Shown: positions 17,806 to 25,222 of the stretch, piece by piece
Numbering within the stretch: the first letter of the stretch is position 1
Layout of the letters: each line of letters begins with the position of its first letter
Assembly (NCBI RefSeq): GCF_000160575.1
Contig: NZ_GG697129.1
Span: forward strand, 385,167-449,166
DNA: 64,000 nucleotides
Direction: 5' to 3'
From: Weissella paramesenteroides ATCC 33313
Lineage (GTDB): Bacteria > Bacillota > Bacilli > Lactobacillales > Lactobacillaceae
Notes under the pieces: generated by a model
Seen by the model: the letters and a program-made list of their open reading frames with translations, nothing else
The model's database searches: none
Told to the model about the DNA's origin: nothing
Program-made: the position numbers and the translations under genes

Positions 17806-18765
17806 TTACTTAGGTTGCTCGGCAAAATATTGCGTCATACAATATTTAAAATTATCAACCAAAAATTGATTTGCATCCTTTGCTAGTTCAGCACTCGTGA
17901 TTAAATTGAATGCATGATAAGCTCCTTCGTATACCTTGAAATAAGTTGGCACCCCACTGGCTGCTAAACGATCAATGAAAGTGACTGTCTCACTATAGAA
18001 TGGGTCTAAATCACCAACAAATGAAATCATTGGGGGCAACCCACTTAAATCATCCGCCCGAGCCGGTGCTGCATACGCTGGTATTGAATGAGTGCCATAT
18101 AAATCACCAAGGTATAAACGCCACGATACCTCATTGGATTTTGTATTCCAAATTGGTGCATCATTGTTTAATGAGCTTACTGTTGGTTGATCATCTAACA
18201 TCGGATAAAACGCAATCTGAAAAGCAATTGCAATCTCACCCTTATCACGAGCATACAAATTAAGTGCTGCTGTCAAACCTCCACCAGCACTGCCTCCAGC
18301 AACTACCAATTGGTCACTACGAATACCATATTCATCTGTATGATCACGTAGCCACTCTAAAGAGGCATAACAATCTTCTAATGCCGCCGGATAAGGACAG
18401 TCTGGTGAGCGCGTATAATCCGGCGCCACGATAACTGCCCCGGTTTCATTGGCTATTTGTGCAAAAGCACTTGCCTCTAATTCAGGTAATTCTAATGCAT
18501 AACCCCCACCATGAATCCATAAAACACCTGGCACGTTTTCTTGAGGTGTCTGTGGCGAATAAACGCAAATACGTAGTTTAGAGCCATCCGCACGCGTAAT
18601 ATAATGCTGTTCGTAATTTAAGTTAGTTCGATTAGTACCACGTAGTACATCCGTTGCTTTGTTTATTAGCTTAATTCTAGTTGGTGTGACATACGGCATT
18701 ATCTGACGAATTGCTTTCCCAGCTTTACGTAACTCAGGATCCATCATTTCTTCAGTAATGTGCAT
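17806..18765 (-). CDS. Alpha/beta hydrolase of the HSL (hormone-sensitive lipase) type
   Basis: This esterase/lipase of 319 residues has the HSL-family oxyanion motif HGGG (WIHGGGYALE, near residue 85). The nucleophile elbow is GGSAGGG near residue 158, and the C-terminal catalytic pair is in GDLDPFYSE and the YEGAYHAFN His context. No signal peptide is present, so it is cytoplasmic. The start codon overlaps the stop of a 51-residue membrane peptide gene (TAATG), so the two are translationally coupled. The substrate is unknown; short acyl esters are usual for the family. Confidence 0.88.
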   Translation of the reverse strand: MHITEEMMDPELRKAGKAIRQIMPYVTPTRIKLINKATDVLRGTNRTNLNYEQHYITRADGSKLRICVYSPQTPQENVPGVLWIHGGGYALELPELEASAFAQIANETGAVIVAPDYTRSPDCPYPAALEDCYASLEWLRDHTDEYGIRSDQLVVAGGSAGGGLTAALNLYARDKGEIAIAFQIAFYPMLDDQPTVSSLNNDAPIWNTKSNEVSWRLYLGDLYGTHSIPAYAAPARADDLSGLPPMISFVGDLDPFYSETVTFIDRLAASGVPTYFKVYEGAYHAFNLITSAELAKDANQFLVDNFKYCMTQYFAEQPK

Positions 18766-18920
18766 TATCCAACCTCCTGATCATTGTGAGTCATCTCAGT
18801 CTTTTCATCAGCAGCCATAATTTGGCGTTCAAAAGCATCATTACGTTCTTTAGCGACCTTTAACGCCAAAAATAATACGAGATTACCGATTAAGCTTAAT
18901 AACAAAGTAACTTTTTTCAT
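18765..18920 (-). CDS. 51-residue membrane peptide coupled to the esterase
   Basis: This small ORF has a GAGGGGG ribosome-binding site. It encodes a short basic N-terminus, one hydrophobic segment of about 17 residues (VTLLLSLIGNLVLFLAL) and a charged helical tail. The stop codon TAA shares two bases with the ATG of the esterase. No family is recognised. The coupling suggests it anchors or accompanies the hydrolase at the membrane, which is an inference. Confidence 0.7.
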   Translation of the reverse strand: MKKVTLLLSLIGNLVLFLALKVAKERNDAFERQIMAADEKTEMTHNDQEVG

Positions 18921-18960
18921 TTTTCCCCCTCATATTACAACTATCAATTCTTTAAAAAAG

Positions 18961-19410
18961 TCATTGATGACGCTTGCCGATTTTAGAAGTCACGCCTTTC
19001 GCAATCATCATTTCTTCTATCTGATCAACCATTGCCAATACTTCATCATCCCCGATACGTTGTCGCGCACGACTTAAAGTTGATGAACTAAATGGTCGCT
19101 GATAAACATAACCAGACTGACCCACAAAATACTGTAAATAAGGATTTTCTTTAATTTGTTCTAGTGTTTCTTCATCAGTTAATTCAAGTAATTGTTGGAT
19201 CATCAATGCACCAAATACTAAACGAAACGGTAATGGTTTAGGTCCGCGATTACTTGTAAAAACCAATGCATATTGTTTCTCTAGATCATGCCATGGAATA
19301 TTATCTGCGCGCACAACCCAACGATTGTCACGATCGATTGGTAAACCTGATGGCTGATTAAAATCATCAAACGACATCTGTTCATAATTCGTCACATGAT
19401 ACTTTCCCAT
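18961..19410 (-). pseudogene. Truncated IS5/IS1182-like transposase, N-terminal part
   Basis: The 149-residue ORF matches the N-terminal domain of IS5/IS1182-group transposases (DUF772-like region). FRLVFGALMIQQLLELTDEE and the following YLQYFVG and SSSTLSRARQRIG stretches are typical. The catalytic DDE core that should follow is absent, so about two thirds of the gene is missing. I found no clear terminal inverted repeats at either side. It is a remnant rather than a working element. Confidence 0.75.
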
Positions 19411-19519
19411 ACTGACATACTCCCTTATTAATAGATTCTTTTACATCCATTATCGCATATTTTGTCAGGAAACAACTAATTTCTGATTACATGCCTAGAA
19501 CTATCTGTCTGATTAACAA

Positions 19520-20848
19520 TTAGTGACGCTTTCGTTTGTAATAATAATAAACCGGGATACCAATGGCAACGAAGATAAACGAAATGAGCACCATTGAGAA
19601 ACTTGCAATTAGGGTATTAATCAATACAAACAATGCACCCCCAATGGCAACTATTGGCATAATTGGATATAAAGGTACCTGAAAGAGTAGTTCATTAGGT
19701 TTAACAGCAGCTTTTTTGTCCCGTAAGCGCAAGATAAATACACCGAAAAATGTTGCTGCATAGAATAACCAAATAACAAAGACGGCCATATCTGATAACC
19801 AATCAGCACCTGACATGACAATTAAAATAGCAGCCAAAACTGCTGTCGTCCATAATGCTGTGATCGGTGCCTGCGCACGATTAGTCTTTTTTAAATAACT
19901 TGGCAACACGCCTTCATTTGCCATGGCATAAACCATTCGCGGAAAGGCAAGCATTTTACCATTAAGCGTTCCCGCCATAGAAACTAAAATACCAATCGCC
20001 AATAATTTACCACCTAATTCTCCAAACGCTTGCCGAGCAACCGTGTAAGGTACTTCATTATCAAGCGAAACGATTTGGTTTGCAGGTACTGCCCGATAGA
20101 TACCATACGTCACACCAACATAGACCAAAATAACGATTAGTAAACCACCAATGATTGCTCGCGGTAAATTACGACGCGGATTTTTTAACTCACCACCTAA
20201 GTTAGCTAATGTCGCCCAACCATCATAGGCAAACAAAGTTGCCAAAATAGCTAATCCAAAATTACCCGATGTCGTTGCTGTCATATGATGGACTGTCTGA
20301 CCCAAGGCATCTGCCTTTCCAAAAAATATACCGAAGATAACCAAAGCAAAGATTGGAATTAATTTGATTGTTGTTGTTGTCACTTGAAAAGCACCCGCAA
20401 TCCGATTATCTAATGAATTCATCGCTGTAATTAACAGTAACGTCAGAATACCAATTGTGGGTACCCAATGTGTCGATATGTTAAAAAAATCCGCAAATAA
20501 TTCTGCAAAATAAGCTGAAACCGATGCAATAATAGCAGGCGCATATATGGCAACTTGTGTCCATCCAGTGAGGAAACCAACAAATTCGCCATAAAGCTTT
20601 TTCATATAAATATAAATACCACCAGTTTCTGGTATTCGTGAGCCAACTTCCGATAACGTTAAGCCACCAGCTAGCGTAATTAGTCCACCTACTATCCAAG
20701 CAGCTAATCCTGCCGTTGTGCCCCCAGCAGTTTCCAACACTTGACCTTGCTTAAAGAAAATTCCTGAACCCACAACCGTCCCAATAACTACCGAAATACC
20801 TGTCATAACGCCCATTGAACGTTTTAAACCATTTTTCCCCGTTTCCAT
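19520..20848 (-). CDS. APC-family permease, SteT-like serine/threonine exchanger
   Basis: This 442-residue membrane protein has 12 predicted segments in the LAT-like branch of APC transporters. TM1 is GISVVIGTVVGSGIFF, and the TM6 region SLFAYDGW-like (ATLFAYDGWATLANLGGE) is typical of SteT and LAT proteins. SteT exchanges serine and threonine. The ATG follows AAGGAG. A Ser/Thr-rich leader ORF and a terminator precede it (20.9-21.0 kb), which independently points to serine/threonine. The assignment to SteT is by family resemblance, not by tested orthology. Confidence 0.85.
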   Translation of the reverse strand: METGKNGLKRSMGVMTGISVVIGTVVGSGIFFKQGQVLETAGGTTAGLAAWIVGGLITLAGGLTLSEVGSRIPETGGIYIYMKKLYGEFVGFLTGWTQVAIYAPAIIASVSAYFAELFADFFNISTHWVPTIGILTLLLITAMNSLDNRIAGAFQVTTTTIKLIPIFALVIFGIFFGKADALGQTVHHMTATTSGNFGLAILATLFAYDGWATLANLGGELKNPRRNLPRAIIGGLLIVILVYVGVTYGIYRAVPANQIVSLDNEVPYTVARQAFGELGGKLLAIGILVSMAGTLNGKMLAFPRMVYAMANEGVLPSYLKKTNRAQAPITALWTTAVLAAILIVMSGADWLSDMAVFVIWLFYAATFFGVFILRLRDKKAAVKPNELLFQVPLYPIMPIVAIGGALFVLINTLIASFSMVLISFIFVAIGIPVYYYYKRKRH

Positions 20849-20871
20849 TGCTCTTCTCCTTAAATCAAAAT

Positions 20872-20970
20872 AAAAAAGCCGTCCAATCTAGGTAATACAG
20901 AAGTTTCATGTATTACCCAGGTTGAACGGTTTTCATTAGCGACAATTTATTAATCACCTCAAAACACTCA
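20872..20970 (-). promoter_or_regulatory. Attenuator region: terminator and candidate antiterminator
   Basis: The terminator stem spans 20879-20929, followed on the minus strand by TTTTTT. Its left arm (ACCGTTCAACC) can alternatively pair with TTGAGTGTTTT at the end of the leader ORF. The proximal hairpin of the leader is ACTCAACTG with CAGTTGAGT, a perfect nine-pair stem inside the ORF. Confidence 0.6.
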
Positions 20971-21039
20971 ACTGCTTAGTAATACAGTTGAGTCAGAGGA
21001 CGTCAAAATATTAATTTGTATGTTACCTAAATTAGTCAT
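20968..21039 (-). CDS. Ser/Thr-rich leader peptide
   Basis: This 23-codon ORF has GAGAGG before its ATG. The second half reads ACG TCC TCT GAC TCA ACT GTA TTA CTA AGC AGT TGA. Five Ser and two Thr codons occur in the last 11 sense codons, using several different Ser codons. The peptide has no recognisable domain. It lies between a strong promoter and a terminator ahead of the Ser/Thr-exchanger-like gene, so it is best read as a stalling leader. Confidence 0.68.
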   Translation of the reverse strand: MTNLGNIQINILTSSDSTVLLSS

Positions 21040-21076
21040 AATTGATATCCTCTCTTTGGTGCGATTTAACATATAT

Positions 21077-21105
21077 AAATTATCATAGACCTTATAATTT
21101 TGCAA
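21077..21105 (-). promoter_or_regulatory. Promoter of the Ser/Thr leader
   Basis: On the minus strand TTGCAA (21100-21105) and TAATTT (21077-21082) are spaced by 17 bases. GATAAT at a 15-base spacing is an alternative -10. Confidence 0.5.
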
Positions 21106-21160
21106 CTGCTTTTTAATTTATTTTTCATAATCATGTAGAAAGCGCTAACTACCTAAGACA

Positions 21161-21358
21161 TCACTTTTTATAGACAGAAGCATTCGGATGGTCATTTTGA
21201 TACCACTCTTCAGCTTTTTTAGTTGCTATCGCAATAATCCGTTGCTCATTATATTTCTCTTCTCTTTGTAACGCATTCATGATTTCAATCGCTTTATTTC
21301 GTACTGTCGGTTTAAGATTTTTCAATGAATCTGGGTAATTTTTGTTTGTCCATGGCAT
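21161..21358 (-). CDS. Small YdaT-like protein
   Basis: The 65-residue protein begins MPWTNKNYPDSLKNL and continues RNKAIEIMNAL, then a KKAEEW helix. This pattern matches the small YdaT family of Firmicutes, which has been linked to stress in Bacillus but lacks a defined activity. The ATG at 21358 follows AGGAG with a nine-base gap. A longer in-frame reading to 21385 lacks a better site. It stands alone between two amino-acid and redox genes. Confidence 0.65.
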   Translation of the reverse strand: MPWTNKNYPDSLKNLKPTVRNKAIEIMNALQREEKYNEQRIIAIATKKAEEWYQNDHPNASVYKK

Positions 21359-21544
21359 GATAAACATCTCCTTTGGCATAATCACTAATCCGCTTGTAAA
21401 TAATAATCAGAATGAAATTACCTGACTGTCTATAGTGCTATTCTAACTTACCTTTTTGATAAGATAAATTAATTTGGTCTTTTGTCTCACCAATGAAATT
21501 AGGTTAGACTATAGTCATATAAGAGAAACTAGGGGGAAATTTTT

Positions 21545-22465
21545 ATGAAAGCTATTCAATTAGAAAATTATGGTCCAGTAGCTGGCTTAAATGAAATCGA
21601 TACTGACACACCAAAGTTATTAAAAAAACAGCTTTTGGTTAAAAATCATGCTGTAGCCATCGATCCTTACGACGTTAAGTTCATTGCTGGCAAGATGGGA
21701 ATTTCAGAAGAACTACCATTAATTCCTGGTTCAAGTGTTGTCGGTGAAGTTGTTGCTATCGGATCAGATGTCACTGATTTTAAAGTTGGTGACCGCATCG
21801 CTGCTACTCGCCATCAAAAGACATATGCCGAATTAGTCCCAGTTGGTCAATCTGTTGCAACAAAAGTTCCAGATGGTATTGATGATGTTCATGCTGTAGC
21901 TGCTGTCATTGGAGCTGCTACCGGTTATCAAATGATTCATCGTGATTTAAATGTCCAACCTGGACAAAAAGTACTAATTCAAGGTGGTGCAGGTTCAGTT
22001 GGTTCAGTTGCTGTGCAAGCTGCTTTAAATATTGGTGCGCAAGTATATGCCACTGCTAAGCCAGCTGACTTCGATTATCTCAAATCGTTTGGGGATGTAA
22101 CGCCAGTTGACTATCATACAGCATATGAAAATGAATTATCTGGTTTTGATGCAGTATTAGATACTATTGGTGGCTCAGTTTCTGTACAATCAGCAAAAAT
22201 CTTAAAATCCGGTGGTATTCTACGTGGCCTTGCTGGACTAGACGAGGCTGCCCTTTCGGCTTTTGATATTGATGCTGCTAACACCTTCTCAGACGGTAAA
22301 CGACCAAATCTTGAGGCATTATTTGCAGACATGGTTACAGGGAAAATTAAACTTCGAATTGGTCAGATATTACCATTTACCTTAACTAACCTGCGCAATG
22401 TTCATGAGCAAGCTCGGCAACATTCATTGCAAGGAAAAACTGTTTTAACATTCGACACATTTTAA
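21545..22465 (+). CDS. MDR-family NADPH-dependent oxidoreductase (quinone oxidoreductase type)
   Basis: This zinc-independent medium-chain dehydrogenase/reductase has 306 residues. The N-terminal GroES-like domain contains AVAIDPYDVKFIAG and IPGSSVVGEVVAIGSDV. The Rossmann fold has the motif VLIQGGAGSVGSVAVQAA near residue 142. No zinc-binding Cys cluster is present, which favours quinone or enal reduction over alcohol oxidation. The ATG follows AGGGGG. The true substrate is open. Confidence 0.85.
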   Translation: MKAIQLENYGPVAGLNEIDTDTPKLLKKQLLVKNHAVAIDPYDVKFIAGKMGISEELPLIPGSSVVGEVVAIGSDVTDFKVGDRIAATRHQKTYAELVPVGQSVATKVPDGIDDVHAVAAVIGAATGYQMIHRDLNVQPGQKVLIQGGAGSVGSVAVQAALNIGAQVYATAKPADFDYLKSFGDVTPVDYHTAYENELSGFDAVLDTIGGSVSVQSAKILKSGGILRGLAGLDEAALSAFDIDAANTFSDGKRPNLEALFADMVTGKIKLRIGQILPFTLTNLRNVHEQARQHSLQGKTVLTFDTF

Positions 22466-22522
22466 AAGAGTCGGCTTTTTGATACAATAGTGCCATTGTC
22501 AAACGAGGGAGCATAATGGAAA

Positions 22523-23008
22523 ATGTTATTTACTGAGCGTGATTACTATGAAGATGTTGTTAAAATGTTAAAAGACCGCGGTGTCGAATTACCTGAAATC
22601 GCTGAATTAGTTGTAGATGGTCAAAAAGACCATATTCCTGATTTATCAATGGCTACAGCAATTGACTCTGTACAACATGTTTTACACAAAACTGAAGTTC
22701 AAGATGCGGTAATGACCGGCTTAGCACTTGATGATGTTGCCGAGGCCAAACAGTTACCAAATCCATTACAAGAGCGTATTAGTGGTGATCACGGGACGTA
22801 CGGTATCGATGAACAACTTGTCATGTCTATTTTGGGAGTCTATGGCACGATTTCATGGACAAACTTCGGCTACCTGGACCGCTTAAAGCCCGGTATCGTT
22901 GGTAAATTAAATGACGAACAACATAACGGTGGTCGTGTAAATACCTTCATTGATGATATCGTCGCAGCAATCGCTGCCGCCGCTGAAGCAAGAATCGCAC
23001 ATGATTAA
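22523..23008 (+). CDS. Phosphatidylglycerophosphatase A family protein (YutG/PgpA-like)
   Basis: This 161-residue protein is of the PgpA/YutG family, which dephosphorylates phosphatidylglycerophosphate. The soluble Gram-positive form is recognised from GTYGIDEQLVMSILGVYGTISWTNFGYLD and the C-terminal NTFIDDIVAAIAAAAEARIAHD. It lacks the membrane segments of enterobacterial PgpA, as usual for the Firmicute branch. An earlier ATG (22516) opens only a five-codon frame, so 22523 is used, with GAGGGAG about 11 bases ahead. The stop codon is two bases from the first hairpin element of the 23 kb array. Confidence 0.8.
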   Translation: MLFTERDYYEDVVKMLKDRGVELPEIAELVVDGQKDHIPDLSMATAIDSVQHVLHKTEVQDAVMTGLALDDVAEAKQLPNPLQERISGDHGTYGIDEQLVMSILGVYGTISWTNFGYLDRLKPGIVGKLNDEQHNGGRVNTFIDDIVAAIAAAAEARIAHD

Positions 23009-23009
23009 A

Positions 23010-23142
23010 AGAGCTGATGAGCTACCGTTTTGGAGTCCAAAATAAGTAATCAATTTGGCGCGCTGCCGTAGCGACTGCGTAGGCGTGTGACATATTGATT
23101 GCTTATTTTTTTTGACGGACTGGTAGCTTATCGCGTTTATAC
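23010..23142 (+). repeat. Tandem hairpin element, unit 1
   Basis: It begins AGAGCTGATGAGC and ends ATCGCGTTTATACAG. The arms GCTACC and AATAAGTAATCAAT pair with ATTGATTGCTTATT and GGTAGC at the other end. The apex contains the 20-base GCCGTAGCGACTGCGTAGGC, shared exactly with unit 3. Confidence 0.85.
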
Positions 23143-23264
23143 AGAGCGTGACAACAAGCGTTTAGCATTCCGGTATAAGGCCTGTTTTGCGCCCTGGCGC
23201 TGTAAGCGGCTGGGTCAAAATTGGACTTATATAAGGAATGTTGCTTGTTGGAGCGCGTTTATAC
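23143..23264 (+). repeat. Tandem hairpin element, unit 2
   Basis: It begins AGAGCGTGACAACAAGC and ends TTGGAGCGCGTTTATACAG. Its arms (CAACAAGC, CATTCC, TATAAGGCC) pair with GGACTTATA, GGAATG and GCTTGTTG. The arm sequence differs entirely from units 1 and 3, yet stays self-complementary. Confidence 0.85.
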
Positions 23265-23398
23265 AGAGCTGATAAATTTTCGCTTTTGGAAGTAGATATA
23301 AGGCGTAAATGCGTCGTATTCGCCGTAGCGACTGCGTAGGCATTACGGCGTGTTTATGACTTATATTTACTGGAAAGAAAATTTATCGCGTTTATGAA
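23265..23398 (+). repeat. Tandem hairpin element, unit 3
   Basis: It begins AGAGCTGATAAATTTTC and ends GAAAATTTATCGCGTTTATG. A long imperfect stem with G-U pairs runs inward from both ends (ATATAAGGCGTAAA with TTTATGACTTATAT). The apex is the same 20 bases as in unit 1. Confidence 0.85.
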
Positions 23399-23429
23399 AG
23401 AGCTGATGAGCTACCGTTTTGGAGTCCAA
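23399..23429 (+). repeat. Truncated fourth hairpin unit
   Basis: The 31 bases are identical to the start of unit 1 and then stop. It suggests an array that grew or shrank by unit-length recombination. Confidence 0.75.
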
Positions 23430-23451
23430 CACAATCAAAATTTCAATAAAA

Positions 23452-23490
23452 AATACCAAGGTAGAACGTTATCATTCAACCTTGGTATTT
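23452..23490. terminator. Bidirectional terminator
   Basis: AATACCAAGGT pairs with ACCTTGGTATT. A-run and T-run flank it. It closes the TetR gene on the minus strand. Confidence 0.7.
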
Positions 23491-23508
23491 TATTTTGATT
23501 TTAGAACT

Positions 23509-24108
23509 TCACTTATTAACTGGCGCAAAACCCTTCAAGAATACTTCTGTCCATTCTGAAATATAGGGTAAAACTTGTTCATAAATTTTGGGATTTGACA
23601 CGCCTTCTACAAATGATTGGATGTAAAGCAATAAAAACTCATCCGAATACTTTGAATCAATTTTCCCTTCTTTACGCCCGCGAGCAAACAAATCTATTAT
23701 CATATTTGACGTTATATGCGTATACTCATTCATTAATATTGATATATCACTACCTTGTTTCGAAACCATATAGGCCATCATATCTAAATAAAACTGCCGA
23801 TTTATTTTTTGTAATAAGCGTGCTTTGTTTAAACTCAATGCAATGAAAGTTTCTTCGAATGAATTATCACGATTAATAATTGCCGTTGCTTCTGCAGTCA
23901 TCTGATTTATAAATTGTTTAAACACTTCTTGTATAACATTTTCCTTGTTACCAAAATAGTTAAAAATTGATGTTTTACTGACGTTTGCCTGTTCAACTAT
24001 ATCCTCAATTTTAATATTTTTTATACCACGATCAGTGTTCATTAAATCAAAAGCGGCTTGTAAAATTTGCTGTTTTTTCTGTTGCTGACGTTTGTCAAAT
24101 CCGTTCAT
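23509..24108 (-). CDS. TetR/AcrR-family regulator of the adjacent ABC exporter
   Basis: The DNA-binding helix-turn-helix lies at residues 30-60 (IKIEDIVEQANVSKTSIFNYFGNKENV), followed by a ligand-binding domain. The ATG at 24108 (AGGAG 11 bases ahead) gives 199 residues. A longer in-frame start at 24162 would add 18 residues and is possible. It is divergent from the ABC genes at 24.3 kb. A perfect 10-bp inverted repeat in the shared upstream region is the likely operator, so it probably represses the exporter and itself. The inducing drug is not known. Confidence 0.87.
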   Translation of the reverse strand: MNGFDKRQQQKKQQILQAAFDLMNTDRGIKNIKIEDIVEQANVSKTSIFNYFGNKENVIQEVFKQFINQMTAEATAIINRDNSFEETFIALSLNKARLLQKINRQFYLDMMAYMVSKQGSDISILMNEYTHITSNMIIDLFARGRKEGKIDSKYSDEFLLLYIQSFVEGVSNPKIYEQVLPYISEWTEVFLKGFAPVNK

Positions 24109-24190
24109 TTTGTTTTTTTCTCCTGGAATATATTTTGATAAATTAATCTTCAAAAAGTCCATAATTTTCTTTCTATATTATAGGACCATT

Positions 24191-24222
24191 TTATGAACTA
24201 TCAACATAATATTAGTTCATAA
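24191..24222. promoter_or_regulatory. Perfect inverted repeat, probable TetR operator
   Basis: TTATGAACTA (24191-24200) and TAGTTCATAA (24213-24222) are exact complements with centres 22 bp apart. It lies between the two divergent starts and upstream of the exporter promoter. Confidence 0.65.
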
Positions 24223-24238
24223 CCTACCCGTCTTTTAA

Positions 24239-24267
24239 TTGACCATGATTTTTAGCATTACTATAAT
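24239..24267 (+). promoter_or_regulatory. ABC exporter promoter
   Basis: TTGACC (24239-24244) and TATAAT (24262-24267) are separated by exactly 17 bases. Confidence 0.8.
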
Positions 24268-24321
24268 ATAGAAAAATCATCATAATGAATGACATTATTT
24301 ATGTCTTTAAGGAGAACGATT

Positions 24322-25206
24322 ATGACAGATGAAATTGTAAGTATTACTAATTTGCAAAAAAATTTTGGTAAATTTCAAGCTCTTTCAGATGTATCTTTTA
24401 CTATTGATCGTGGTGAAGTTGTTGGCTTTATTGGGCCAAATGGTGCTGGAAAGTCAACAACGATCAGAATTTTACTTGGTGCAATTAAACGTTCTGGAGG
24501 AGATGCTAAAATATTCCAAAAAGACGTTTGGCAAAACAGCTTAGCAATCCATGAAAATATCGCATACGTCCCGGGGGATGTGAATCTATGGGGAAATCTA
24601 ACTGGTGGTGAGATTATTGATTTGTTCATCAAATTACATGGTAAGGGAGATAAAGCCAAACGTGATCGCTTAATTAAACGTTTTGAGTTAGATCCTAAAA
24701 AGAAATCCCGTAGTTACTCCAAAGGGAATCGTCAAAAAGTCGGCCTAATCGCCGCCTTATCAGTTGATGCAGAGTTATATATTTTTGACGAACCAACTTC
24801 TGGATTAGATCCATTAATGGAGACTATTTTCCAACAGGAAGTTAATGAACTAAAACAAGCTGGCAAAGCCATCTTGCTTTCATCCCATATTTTAAGTGAA
24901 GTTGAACACCTGGCCACAAAAATAGTTGTTATTAAACAAGGAAAAGTTGTTGAATCCGGCTCATTAGCCGATCTACGTCATCTCACCCGTTCAACCATCA
25001 CCCTAGAGACGAGTCAACCTGTTAACTCATTAAAGTCATTAACTTCTGTCCATGATTTTAATGCAACCACAGATAATGCTGCCACATTTTCGGCAGATAG
25101 TACTGCAATTAACGAAATTTTAGTTCATGCGACGAAACTCGGCATTAAGAAAATTGACATTGTACCACCAACTCTAGAAGACCTCTTCTTGCGTCACTAT
25201 CAATGA
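24322..25206 (+). CDS. ABC exporter ATPase, tetronasin-resistance type
   Basis: The ATPase has 294 residues. Walker A GPNGAGKST lies near residue 40, the signature is degenerate (YSKGNRQKVG in place of LSGGQ), and Walker B is LYIFDEPTSGLD. The H-loop is SSHILSE. A C-terminal regulatory domain follows. The ATG at 24322 has AAGGAG. The permease starts 16 bases after the stop, so the two form an operon. The combination matches exporters annotated as tetronasin or antibiotic resistance in lactobacilli, but the substrate is inferred only. Confidence 0.88.
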   Translation: MTDEIVSITNLQKNFGKFQALSDVSFTIDRGEVVGFIGPNGAGKSTTIRILLGAIKRSGGDAKIFQKDVWQNSLAIHENIAYVPGDVNLWGNLTGGEIIDLFIKLHGKGDKAKRDRLIKRFELDPKKKSRSYSKGNRQKVGLIAALSVDAELYIFDEPTSGLDPLMETIFQQEVNELKQAGKAILLSSHILSEVEHLATKIVVIKQGKVVESGSLADLRHLTRSTITLETSQPVNSLKSLTSVHDFNATTDNAATFSADSTAINEILVHATKLGIKKIDIVPPTLEDLFLRHYQ

Positions 25207-25222
25207 TAAGGAGGCAATAGAT

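Noticed and set aside
18961-19410. Intact insertion sequence
   Set aside because: Only the N-terminal third of the transposase remains and no terminal inverted repeats were found.
21137-21150. cre site upstream of the Ser/Thr leader
   Set aside because: AGAAAGCGCTAACT has two mismatches at conserved positions, and it lies further than usual from the promoter, so the evidence is too thin.
23010-23429. CRISPR array
   Set aside because: The units are 122-134 bp, repeats are not identical, there are no short unique spacers and no cas genes. The units are individual palindromes.
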